A stretch of 64,000 bases of DNA from Alteromonas aestuariivivens (GTDB lineage Bacteria; Pseudomonadota; Gammaproteobacteria; Enterobacterales; Alteromonadaceae). The translations under genes were made by a program, and so were the position numbers. This document shows positions 1-8,530 of the stretch, one piece after another; position 1 is the stretch's first letter, and each line of letters opens with the position of its first letter. A model generated the notes under the pieces. That model did no database searches. It was not told where the DNA came from and worked only from the letters and a program-made list of their open reading frames with translations. The DNA is taken from NCBI RefSeq assembly GCF_003367475.1, contig NZ_QRHA01000005.1, positions 186,001 through 250,000 on the forward strand. The letters run 5' to 3'.

Positions 1-450
1 CAACGCTCAGTTAGCGTGGATGAGATAACCTATGACAAAAGCGGCAATGTGATCCCGGTGCAACAAACCCTTTCGGGCCCTGAACCTGTCAATGTCACTC
101 AACCTTATGACATCATTCTGGGTGACGCTCAGTTTGATGAAAATGGGATCGCCCGTTTTGAAAACGTCAATATGGGTAGCGGTTATTACTACCTTGACAC
201 GCTCATCGCCAACCCTGAGGAAGTGAGCGGAAAACTCGAAGTCAGGCTTGGTAAACCCGACGGCTACCTCGCCGGCACAATTACCCTCACGCAAAAAAGG
301 GTAACAGAAAGAAACGGATTGGTTGATACTTTCCTCCGAGAAGCAGAAGCAACCCAGGACGTGTTTCTGGTTTACAAACCTGAAACCAGCACCAGTCCCC
401 TTAAGCTGAACAAGGTGCGCCTGTTCGCTGGAGCCCCCAAACCGTTATAG
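1..450 (+). CDS. C-terminal part of a secreted glycan-active enzyme with a CBM6-type module (partial)
   Basis: The frame is open from the first base of the window, so the start lies upstream and only about 149 residues are seen. The first 30 or so residues (SVSVDEITYDKSGN...) resemble the last propeller strand of GH43-type enzymes. The rest resembles a CBM6 beta-sandwich: a YYYLDTLIA strand, then KLEVRLGKPDG, then a YLAGTI strand, then a closing DVFLVY strand. In the family such modules bind polysaccharide chains and are fused to xylosidases, arabinofuranosidases or agarases. It converges on the GH49-like lipoprotein gene, with a rho-independent terminator just after its stop, so it is probably the last gene of a neighbouring glycan-degradation unit. 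The catalytic domain is outside the window, so GH43 is only a suggestion. Confidence 0.55.
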   Translation, partial: QRSVSVDEITYDKSGNVIPVQQTLSGPEPVNVTQPYDIILGDAQFDENGIARFENVNMGSGYYYLDTLIANPEEVSGKLEVRLGKPDGYLAGTITLTQKRVTERNGLVDTFLREAEATQDVFLVYKPETSTSPLKLNKVRLFAGAPKPL

Positions 451-473
451 CAAGCACCAGCCCCCACTAAAAT

Positions 474-506
474 AAGCCGCAACACAACTGTGAACGCGGC
501 TTTTTT
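474..506 (+). terminator. Rho-independent terminator after the CBM6 protein gene
   Basis: A 7-bp stem AAGCCGC/GCGGCTT encloses a 15-base loop that can itself pair CACA with TGTG. It is followed by a run of T. It lies 24 bases after the stop codon of the plus-strand gene. Confidence 0.75.
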
Positions 507-612
507 GTGCCTGCTGGTTTGTATCCGGCACAGGAGAGCTCTCTCCGAAACAAACACTCAGGCTGCTCTGTGCATCCTTCGCGGGGCTGAATACGTCACC
601 GGAACAGAGGGC

Positions 613-640
613 AAAAAAAAGCCAGCGCTTGTGCGCTGGC
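613..640 (-). terminator. Rho-independent terminator of the TonB receptor/lipoprotein operon
   Basis: On the minus strand an 8-bp perfect stem GCCAGCGC/GCGCTGGC with a 4-base loop is followed by eight T. It sits 27 bases downstream of the stop of the GH49-like lipoprotein gene and would end the four-gene minus-strand operon. Bases 451-667 otherwise hold only this and the opposing terminator; I see no gene there. Confidence 0.8.
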
Positions 641-667
641 TTCATGTTTAGGCTTTTCCAATCCCGG

Positions 668-3600
668 CTACAAGCCTATCAGATACTTGATCTCAAACCA
701 GTCAATGTCCATCAGAAAACCGGTATCCGTCGGATGGCTGAATTCCAGTGTCAGCTGATCAATCTGTTGCAGGGCTGCGGTACTTAAGGTCACCGCCAAC
801 TGTTGTTCACCTCCGGTAACCACCTGACCTTCGCCCACGTAAACGCCATCTGCATAGAAGGTAATCACCGACTCAGCCTTGACGTTACTGACCAGCGCCA
901 GCACAACTTCCAGATCTCCGGCCAGGTTATTCAGATTAACATCGTAGGTTACAGAGGTTGAATCTTTGATGTACCCAAGCTTGGTACCTCCACCTGATGC
1001 CCTTGCACCGTCATTCGCCACATAATCCTCAGCTTCAACTATTAACCCTGCATCAATGCTGGGCGTCACACCATACTCCAGTGTAAAGTTGTCAACATCA
1101 AGCAGGAAGCCGGTATCAGTGGCATGAGCAAATGCGAGTGTCAAAGTTCCAACAGGCTTACCATAGGTACTTAGTGTGGTTGACAACGTTTGCGCCCCTG
1201 TGATGGCAGTTTTCGCCTTACCTACACTCACACCGTCTGCCAGCACTTCAATTTCAGCATCGGCCTTAACGTTGCCAGTTAGGTTAAAACTCAAAGTCGC
1301 GTTCGTTGCCAGCGCCGACAGATTGAGGTCATAACTGACCCAGGTTCCGTTTTTAACGTACCCCAGACCATCACCGGCTGCCCTGGCACCAGAGTTAGCT
1401 GCATACTCCTCGGCTTCAACACTGAGTGACACCATTTCAACCGGCAGCACACCATAGCTGAGACGGAATTTATCCAAATCCATCAGGAAACCGGTATCTG
1501 TTGGATGGGTAAATTCCAGTGTCAGTGTGCCGACAGGCCCAATGCCTGCCGTCATCAGAGAGCCTGATAATGTCTGCTCACCGGCCATGGCTACCGTAAG
1601 TTCACCCACAAGTACGTCATCGGCATACACATTAATCACCGAGTCCGCCTTCACATTGGCAACCAAATCCAGTTCTATCTGAGTATTAATCTCAGAAGCC
1701 GGCAGGTTAAGGTCGTAAGAAACCCAGGTGTTGTGTTTGATGTAACCCACCTTGGTTCCACTGGCTACACGGGCACCGCTGTTGGCATCGTAGTTTTCGG
1801 CTTCCACTTCCATATCGAACATTGTGAGCTTGGGCACCGAGTAATTCAGCGTGAACCAGTCGAAATCCATCAGGAAGCCAGTATCCGTTGGGTGCGAGAA
1901 GTTGAATGTCAATTGCGCAATTTCCCCGATATTTTGCGTGAACAATTCAGTCGTCACCGTCTGCGGGCCAGCCAAAGGCACTTCAATCATTCCAACAAAC
2001 ATACCATCGGCGTAGACATCTACAATTGTCCCCTGCTTGACACTGCCACCAACCAGAGACATTTTCAGTACGGCATCAGACAGTGAATTTGGCAGATTCA
2101 CATCGTACGTTACCCAGGCACCGCTCTTGATGAAACCAACCTGGGCGCCGCCACCGGCAACTTTCGCAATATTGGCATCCACAAAGGTTTCGGCTTCAAT
2201 TTGTACATCCACTTCAGTTAACAGCGGGCTCTCAAACACAGGGACGTCTCCCGTATGTTCCGTCACAACAAACTTCTCAGCATCGGAAACCTGACTGCTC
2301 GCGGCATACAGTGGAGCCTCTGCCGTAGCTGACATTTCAATGCGCACAAACAAGCCAGTCGCCTTGGAGTAAAGAGATACTGTGCCATCACCGTTGTCCA
2401 CCCAGATAAACTTGGCATTCTCGGTAATGTCCTTGTCGTCTTCGTCACCGCGACGGCTGTCGGGTTCTGCATGAAGATAACCGTAGCGCCCGGCATCCAC
2501 TTTCAGGTAATAACCACTGGCATCCCGCAATGCAATGAAACCGTCGCCCGCATCAGTCACAATAAAACCCGGATCTTCAGCTGTACCATTGGCCATTGCC
2601 GGGCTCAGCCCTACTGGTACACTCTCATCGGAATGCACGTAGGCACCGTTCGATGCCTGCATGGCAATATACTGGCCAATGGGTGCTGAACTGGATTCCG
2701 GTGCTGTCACTGACTCAGGCATGGAGAACAATGTTAGCGTGGGTAAGACCAAACCTTCGTTGTAATCGAAATACTGCCCGAACATGTCAATGTCATTAAT
2801 GGCCTGATCTTCGATAACAAGGTTGTCAAAATGTATGAAACGAATGTATGCAGCCCGGCCATCAGACATGCCCTGCTGGGTTAACAAACGCTCCTTGACA
2901 TAAGATGCCTCCCGAATGGTGAAGTTGCGGAAGGTTTTATCACCAAATACTGCGATTTTGTCCGGTGTTGAAATACTGTCACTTTGTTCAATATTGATAT
3001 TGAAAATCAGCGACTCGCGACCATAAAAATCAAAATCTTCAAACACACCACCCGAGTGGTTTGTAAGGCCTTCAACGTCAAACCGTGAGTTAAATACACC
3101 ATGATTGTCGCCGTACTTGCCCTCGGCTGCGTTACGTCTGTCGGATGACCACACTGTGTGATTGGTTACCGTTGCAGTGATATCCGGTATGTTGAACGAA
3201 CCCCAGCCAAACTGGAAGCTCGGCCCGTTATGCATGTTGTAACTGGTGTTGTATTCCATCAGGTAGTCTTCATGCGCATACGTGATGTCATCATCGTTGG
3301 TCAGAAGGTTACCCACATAATGGGCTCTGGAGCCAAAGGTCTGATAGGTACTGCCGCCATACCCCACATCTTTGTGGTTAACGATTTTCGAGTTCGCCCC
3401 ATCAACCACAATGCCCATGCGCCCACCAATATTGGTCAGCCCCTGGAACACACTGGGTTGGGCACTGTACTTGCCTTTAAACCAAACGTGGGTTTCCCAT
3501 GCATGGGTTAAGCCCCAAGGGTTACCTTCGATGGAATCCAGGTGAGACCACTGGCTTCGCGCACGGTCACTCCATACATAACCGTATTCGTCACCTTCGT

Positions 3601-5548
3601 CGTCAGTATACAGATTGAACATTTCATCGCTGTATATGCCACGGCCCCAAACTTTGACCGGGTAACTGTTATTGTAAAAAAGAAAACCGTAATGCAAATA
3701 AGCATCGCCGGGAACGTACAATTCGCGCGCAGTCGCATTGCCCTGTATCCCTCCATCTTCCTCTGGAATCAGCCCGGGTTGGTCACCCAGGAACTGATAG
3801 TTCGGATCCGGTAAATGAATGCCTGGGCCATAAACCACCAGCTCACCGTCGTTAAACTCGCGAATTTCGCCTTCAGGTGCGGAAGCCGGAGCAACATGCA
3901 TTGGGTTTACGAATACAAACAGTGGCGCTTCAATGGTAGTGCTGCCTCGGTATTCGGTTAGCGGAGACTCAGACCAGGCTTTACGGTTCACGGCTATTCG
4001 GTAGTGACGGGTGTAATCTGTTGCTCCGGGCAAGCGGACATCAAACGTTTGCTCGTCCACGGCCGTAATGCCCAGAGGAGCCGGGTGGATTTCCAGATCT
4101 CCCATGTCGACAACGCCATGCGCCGGATCAAGAGTTACTCTGACTGTCACGTCTTCTGCGGCATCAAAGTTGGTCCAGTGTTTACTGTGCAAAGAACTGC
4201 CGCTCACCCCTTCCTGGGGCCCGTAATAAGCATACTGATAAGGACGATGCCCGGGCAGGCCGTTGTCTTTCTTGGTATGCCTCACATCATTTTGAGCAAG
4301 GAAATTACGAATCTGAGGCCGTGTTTCATACACCGGCGAACTCAGCACTTCCCCTTCATCAGAAAGAACTTCCACCTTGAAATAGGTTGAAACCCGGGTC
4401 GCCTGCCCCTGTGACGGGTCAATGGGCGTTTGATATTGCATAATGGGGAACGTAATGTTCCGGTTGACCAGATTACCGTCGTCGTCATAAACGTCTTTGG
4501 CTACTGTCATAGTGCGGCCAGAACTGATATCCGCCACCTCAGGATACACTTCCAGCGTATCGGCCGTACCCACAATGCGCAGTGTTTCAGCGTCCTCAGA
4601 AACAAACTCCCCGCGGGTGGCACGAACACGAATGTACTGGGTTTGCTGACGATCAAACTCGGCAATCACTGCCATGGTTTCATCTGCAACAGCCTGGCCG
4701 ATTTGCTGCCAGTCGGAACTGCCATCAAGACTCGACTCTACAATGAACCCATCCTCATTGACGCTTCTGTCGTGCCAGTAAACCGTCAACTGGTCGTAAG
4801 GAGCGGTAGACTTGAAGTACAGCTTGTCCGGGCTGAACAACCAGGCACCATGATCCTCGGCAACGGTCATCATCATTTCGACGACATGGGTCTCGCCCAA
4901 ATCGTCGGTGGCCACGATTTTCAGGCGTCGCTCACCGGCTTCAGGCAGTTCAATGGATACACTAAAATCAGGACCTGTTGTGGACTGAGCGGCCATTTGG
5001 CCGTCAAAGTAATAATCCACCGACGAAATCTGGCCATCCTTGTCCATGGCATGCACGGCAAAATCTACCGTTTCGCCCTGTACCAGTGGTGTCTGGGCAT
5101 CCGGCATCACCAGCGCGATAGTGGGCGGCTTGTTCGGTTCAGTAACCTCAACCAGCAGGCTGGTCTGGGTTTCTGCGCCCTCATCGTCCATAACCACCAC
5201 TGTGATCGTATTGGTTCCCAACGACGCATTTACCGGCACATAAACCGGCGCAGTCTGAAACGGTGCCGACGTCTCTTCACCAATCAGTGAATCGTTCCAG
5301 TAATAACTGACTTTGGCAATATCACCATCGCTGTCGGCCACCACCGAATCGATTTGGATGGGCTCGCCTATAGCGAACACAGAACCTGCCAGCGGCGCCG
5401 TAACACTTACCGTTGGCGCAACGTTTGGAGCAGCCTGACAGTCAGCACCACTGCAGTCCTGCTGACGCTCTTTGGGATCATCACTTCCGCCACAGGCTGA
5501 CAAAGCAAGGAGTGTGCATAAAGTTAAAGTCTTTTTAGTAAAAGTCAT
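668..5548 (-). CDS. Large multidomain surface lipoprotein with GH49-like beta-helix, beta-trefoil and four carbohydrate-binding modules
   Basis: 1626 residues. A lipoprotein signal (LSAC, Cys19) is followed by two Ig-like repeats (about 45-230), an FN3-like domain (about 235-330), a beta-sandwich plus right-handed beta-helix (about 335-945), a fascin-like beta-trefoil (about 955-1100) and four tandem CBM6/CBM35-like modules (about 1110-1626). The core matches my recollection of GH49 dextranase/isopullulanase in order and spacing: a W-x-x-F-D strand, LFVFVNP, a GPGIHL turn, ELYVPGDAYLHYGF (near 609), GRGIYSDEMF, HKDVGYGG (near 724), the acidic triplet D752-D754, and GPSFQFGW (near 772). GH49 enzymes hydrolyse alpha-glucans; here the substrate is unknown and the Asp expected in the QTDG position appears to be Phe. 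It is the last gene of the TonB receptor operon, 43 bases after the preceding lipoprotein gene. A GAGGT ribosome site supports the start. Other beta-helix GH or PL families remain possible. Confidence 0.6.
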   Translation of the reverse strand: MTFTKKTLTLCTLLALSACGGSDDPKERQQDCSGADCQAAPNVAPTVSVTAPLAGSVFAIGEPIQIDSVVADSDGDIAKVSYYWNDSLIGEETSAPFQTAPVYVPVNASLGTNTITVVVMDDEGAETQTSLLVEVTEPNKPPTIALVMPDAQTPLVQGETVDFAVHAMDKDGQISSVDYYFDGQMAAQSTTGPDFSVSIELPEAGERRLKIVATDDLGETHVVEMMMTVAEDHGAWLFSPDKLYFKSTAPYDQLTVYWHDRSVNEDGFIVESSLDGSSDWQQIGQAVADETMAVIAEFDRQQTQYIRVRATRGEFVSEDAETLRIVGTADTLEVYPEVADISSGRTMTVAKDVYDDDGNLVNRNITFPIMQYQTPIDPSQGQATRVSTYFKVEVLSDEGEVLSSPVYETRPQIRNFLAQNDVRHTKKDNGLPGHRPYQYAYYGPQEGVSGSSLHSKHWTNFDAAEDVTVRVTLDPAHGVVDMGDLEIHPAPLGITAVDEQTFDVRLPGATDYTRHYRIAVNRKAWSESPLTEYRGSTTIEAPLFVFVNPMHVAPASAPEGEIREFNDGELVVYGPGIHLPDPNYQFLGDQPGLIPEEDGGIQGNATARELYVPGDAYLHYGFLFYNNSYPVKVWGRGIYSDEMFNLYTDDEGDEYGYVWSDRARSQWSHLDSIEGNPWGLTHAWETHVWFKGKYSAQPSVFQGLTNIGGRMGIVVDGANSKIVNHKDVGYGGSTYQTFGSRAHYVGNLLTNDDDITYAHEDYLMEYNTSYNMHNGPSFQFGWGSFNIPDITATVTNHTVWSSDRRNAAEGKYGDNHGVFNSRFDVEGLTNHSGGVFEDFDFYGRESLIFNINIEQSDSISTPDKIAVFGDKTFRNFTIREASYVKERLLTQQGMSDGRAAYIRFIHFDNLVIEDQAINDIDMFGQYFDYNEGLVLPTLTLFSMPESVTAPESSSAPIGQYIAMQASNGAYVHSDESVPVGLSPAMANGTAEDPGFIVTDAGDGFIALRDASGYYLKVDAGRYGYLHAEPDSRRGDEDDKDITENAKFIWVDNGDGTVSLYSKATGLFVRIEMSATAEAPLYAASSQVSDAEKFVVTEHTGDVPVFESPLLTEVDVQIEAETFVDANIAKVAGGGAQVGFIKSGAWVTYDVNLPNSLSDAVLKMSLVGGSVKQGTIVDVYADGMFVGMIEVPLAGPQTVTTELFTQNIGEIAQLTFNFSHPTDTGFLMDFDWFTLNYSVPKLTMFDMEVEAENYDANSGARVASGTKVGYIKHNTWVSYDLNLPASEINTQIELDLVANVKADSVINVYADDVLVGELTVAMAGEQTLSGSLMTAGIGPVGTLTLEFTHPTDTGFLMDLDKFRLSYGVLPVEMVSLSVEAEEYAANSGARAAGDGLGYVKNGTWVSYDLNLSALATNATLSFNLTGNVKADAEIEVLADGVSVGKAKTAITGAQTLSTTLSTYGKPVGTLTLAFAHATDTGFLLDVDNFTLEYGVTPSIDAGLIVEAEDYVANDGARASGGGTKLGYIKDSTSVTYDVNLNNLAGDLEVVLALVSNVKAESVITFYADGVYVGEGQVVTGGEQQLAVTLSTAALQQIDQLTLEFSHPTDTGFLMDIDWFEIKYLIGL
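677..2205 (-). repeat. Four tandem carbohydrate-binding-module repeats inside the GH49-like lipoprotein gene
   Basis: Four units of about 340-370 bp (roughly 2205-1845, 1815-1455, 1415-1080 and 1045-677, read on the minus strand). Each begins with an (I/V)EAE(T/N/E/D)(F/Y) motif, continues with a GY/FIK...W/S-V-(T/S)-YD(L/V)NL strand, and the first three close with a (H/A)(P/A)TDTGFL(M/L)D(F/L/V)D strand, the fourth with HPTDTGFLMDIDWF. The order of strands fits a CBM6/CBM35 beta-sandwich. Linkers between units are short and similar, which suggests intragenic duplication. Confidence 0.75.
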
Positions 5549-5591
5549 GTTCTGACCTCAATTCTATTTATATTTGTCCGTAGGGCGGCCA

Positions 5592-8480
5592 TTACTTGTT
5601 GGCAGCCTGCAGTAGATACACCACTTCACCGGTAAGATGGTCTATCGCGTAGAGCGCACTCTCGGTCATATCGGTGGCCACCAGATAGGGCAATCCGCCT
5701 TCCATTACCACTGCGCTCAGGCGGCCAATGGTGTTTTCAGAGGAAGACAAGGTCATTACCTGGGTTTCGGTGGTCTGAATCGCCATTCCCCCCTGTGGGC
5801 TGGCTTCAACAATTGACGGTAAGTTGGACAGATCCAATTTCGCTATCTGAGCACCAAAGCTGATGAACGCCGCCTGTGTTTCATCGTCGATCGCAATCGA
5901 GAGGCTGTCCGGCAGTTCTACAGGGTTACCGGAGCTGTCCACCAGGTTCAGTTGGGTCATAGGAACGTTTTCGTCGTAAACGTCCTTTTTGGTGGTCGCG
6001 TATACACGGGCTTTACTGGCGTCATTGCTTTGTACCAGAGTGACAATGTACTCGGTCCGCGCCTCACCTTCGCCGACGTATAGCAAGTCAACGGAGACTG
6101 TACCGCCAAAGTTGGTGGTGTTACCGAATGTCTTGCGTGAAATCCACTTACGATGGGTAGTGGAGTCATTGTTCTGAATTGGGCTTCCTGCAAGGTTGTA
6201 GTTCATGGTAATACGGCCGAGGCCATCGTTCCCGGTAACGTACACTGTATTGCCATCCTCTGACATGGCCGTTTGTCGGGCACTCCAAATGGTATTTCCC
6301 AGGCCTTGCAAGTACGCATCCGGGGTCGCCATAACGGACAGGTTCGGATAGTTCTTGAGATCGGATACTCTCAAATGCGGGCCATCCCAGGCATGGCGTA
6401 TCAAATAATTACCGTCGGTTACCGGACGATAGTTGTTTATGGTGATCCCACCTATTTTCTTTTGCAGCTCAGTGCTGCCGTACAGCGCCAGAGGTGTCGC
6501 CATTTTGTCAATGGAAGAGCCCATAACCAATTCAGTAACCTGCTTACCGGTGTATTCGGCCAGGTAGAAAATTGGGAAACCACCACGTCCATCCACGGCA
6601 ACGTCAACCAGGTCACTGAATGCGCCTGCATCATCCGGGAACAACGTATTCTTCGACTCCAGCTTCTCAACCTGAACTTTGACCGGGCGCAGATTGATCA
6701 AGTCAAACGGAGTAATGGTGCTGTCTACAGCAGACGTCAGAACAAACTCGATCTGTTCTCCTGCACCATAATTACCAATATCCGCTTCGTAGGTCCAAAT
6801 CCCTGTCTCGGGATCGTAGCTGTCTACGGCGTTACCGTTAACCAGAAGTTGATCATTGCTAAGACCATCATTCCCTGTATTCAGGTTCGCCCGCCCCCTC
6901 AGAATAAGCGTATTGGATGCGGTAGCTGAAACCGGCGCAGGGAATTCGATGTTGGCTTCCAACACCGGCAGCTCGGGATCCGCCTTGGTTTTTACCTGCC
7001 ACTCAAAGCTCTGATCGCCTACCGTAAAAGAAGGCCATATTGACGTAACATAATCAGAGGGCATCAGAACCTTGATTTGCAGGGTTTGACCTGGCTCAAT
7101 CAGCGCTTCGGGCTCGTCGGTAAAAAAGCGTCCATCGATGGAATAGAGCACCTGGCCTGTGACTGGAACCTGTTCGCCGGTTTCCGGATCGAGCATCTTC
7201 GCACCCACCGAAACTGGCAGTTTTTCGTTGTAGCCCTGCAGATTAACAGAGTAAACCAGCTCCTCGACCTTTTCTTCAGTACTGATTTTGGCGCCTGAAT
7301 TGCGCGGGTCTTCGCTGAAGATTGCCCCATCGATGGCGTCAAACTCGGTATCCCGCGCTTCGGTTGTGACCTCAAATGGAATTATCTGCGTTTTTGTCTG
7401 GCGGCTTAGCACAACAGGAATGTTGCGCTCATCACGCCTTGGGATCATGACCGCGTTGCCCTGCTCATCCCAAACCGGATTACCGTCATCATCCTGTTGC
7501 TGAATCATGTCATAAACCACTTCTTCGTACGGCCAGGCAATCTGCGCACGGTAAGTTTGGTCGAACACGTAATCAGGCAAGTTAAAGTTAATCCGCAGGT
7601 AGTCACCATTCTGAGCGCACTGGCTATAGGGCTGAAGATCGTTCTTGGTCATCTTGCTGTGACTGAACACTTCGATGGTGGCAACCGGGCGAACTTCCGT
7701 GCTGCCATCATCATTTTCTACGATGTAAGTGTCCTGATCGGAAACCAGCTCAAAGTCGGACTTAAACTGATTACTCAGTCCGCGAATGGGCATGGTAGAG
7801 ACAAAGCTGATGGTTTGGCCGTCTGCAACCGCAATCACTTCACTGCCGTCTTTGGAGAGAATTTCACTGCGGTCGAATTCCAGTGTATCGTCACGCAAGG
7901 TATCACCTGCAGGTGGCGTGACCACCTGGAAATTGTACGTTTGGCCTGCAAAGGTAAGACCGGCTTCAAAGGTCATATCATAAAAACCGCCGGGAATAGC
8001 AAAGTTCAGGGAAAACTCATCGCCATTCAGAACGGAAGTGACCGGATCGCCGCTCGCATGCCCGGAATTGGGCGCCGTAGGATTCACGTTGGCGTACACC
8101 AGACTGTTTTTGTACGGAGTGTCTATCAGGTAATCCGGATCGGCCGGACATTTATCCGGGTCCGGAGCCTGAATGGATTGCGGTGCCGTCAGCGTAAAGT
8201 GATGGGTCTGGAAATCATCCAGCCCGCTTATTACCGGGTTGTCCGGCTTAAACGCAACCGTCAGTGCTTCGCCGTTAAATTCGTTATTTTCCGCAATCAG
8301 TTGGGCTGCGGTGGTGTAGCTCAGTTCAACGCTTGTGCCCGCTTCGGTAAAAGTTAACGGGTTTGGTTCGCCACTGCGATCGTTACTGGGGGTGTCAGTA
8401 TCGCCCCCACCGCACGCAGTAAGAAGTAATGCAGACAATGCTGTGGCGATTGGGCTTAATCTTGGATGCTTCGAAATCAT
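5592..8480 (-). CDS. Large lipoprotein of the TonB receptor operon, paralogue of the next upstream gene (second copy)
   Basis: 962 residues with a lipoprotein signal (LTAC, Cys23, then GGGD, a sequence that favours outer-membrane sorting). The first 600 or so residues are beta-rich and Ig-like, with phrases such as PASNTLILRGRANLNTGNDG. The last 330 or so read like a propeller of NHL/SMP-30 type, with repeated GNTVYVTGNDGLGRI- and AAFISFGAQIAKLDL-like blades. The end (VVMEGGLPYLVATD...) matches the end of the upstream lipoprotein (VIEGGMDYMIISD...), so the two are paralogous at least there. No catalytic motif is visible. Position between a TonB receptor and a glycan enzyme suggests a surface glycan-binding role in place of SusD/SGBP proteins; this is inference. 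A TGGAG ribosome site lies 7 bases before the ATG. Confidence 0.55.
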   Translation of the reverse strand: MISKHPRLSPIATALSALLLTACGGGDTDTPSNDRSGEPNPLTFTEAGTSVELSYTTAAQLIAENNEFNGEALTVAFKPDNPVISGLDDFQTHHFTLTAPQSIQAPDPDKCPADPDYLIDTPYKNSLVYANVNPTAPNSGHASGDPVTSVLNGDEFSLNFAIPGGFYDMTFEAGLTFAGQTYNFQVVTPPAGDTLRDDTLEFDRSEILSKDGSEVIAVADGQTISFVSTMPIRGLSNQFKSDFELVSDQDTYIVENDDGSTEVRPVATIEVFSHSKMTKNDLQPYSQCAQNGDYLRINFNLPDYVFDQTYRAQIAWPYEEVVYDMIQQQDDDGNPVWDEQGNAVMIPRRDERNIPVVLSRQTKTQIIPFEVTTEARDTEFDAIDGAIFSEDPRNSGAKISTEEKVEELVYSVNLQGYNEKLPVSVGAKMLDPETGEQVPVTGQVLYSIDGRFFTDEPEALIEPGQTLQIKVLMPSDYVTSIWPSFTVGDQSFEWQVKTKADPELPVLEANIEFPAPVSATASNTLILRGRANLNTGNDGLSNDQLLVNGNAVDSYDPETGIWTYEADIGNYGAGEQIEFVLTSAVDSTITPFDLINLRPVKVQVEKLESKNTLFPDDAGAFSDLVDVAVDGRGGFPIFYLAEYTGKQVTELVMGSSIDKMATPLALYGSTELQKKIGGITINNYRPVTDGNYLIRHAWDGPHLRVSDLKNYPNLSVMATPDAYLQGLGNTIWSARQTAMSEDGNTVYVTGNDGLGRITMNYNLAGSPIQNNDSTTHRKWISRKTFGNTTNFGGTVSVDLLYVGEGEARTEYIVTLVQSNDASKARVYATTKKDVYDENVPMTQLNLVDSSGNPVELPDSLSIAIDDETQAAFISFGAQIAKLDLSNLPSIVEASPQGGMAIQTTETQVMTLSSSENTIGRLSAVVMEGGLPYLVATDMTESALYAIDHLTGEVVYLLQAANK

Positions 8481-8530
8481 GATCGACTCCAGTGATTTAT
8501 TCTTCTAATAAAGTGAGACCTGAACGCTGA

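Noticed and set aside
4430-5290. 286-codon open frame antisense to the GH49-like lipoprotein gene
   Set aside because: It lies fully inside a gene with clear domains, has no ribosome site and its composition is that of an antisense shadow.
7497-8357. 286-codon open frame antisense to the second large lipoprotein gene
   Set aside because: A shadow of the real gene; no ribosome site or domain is visible.
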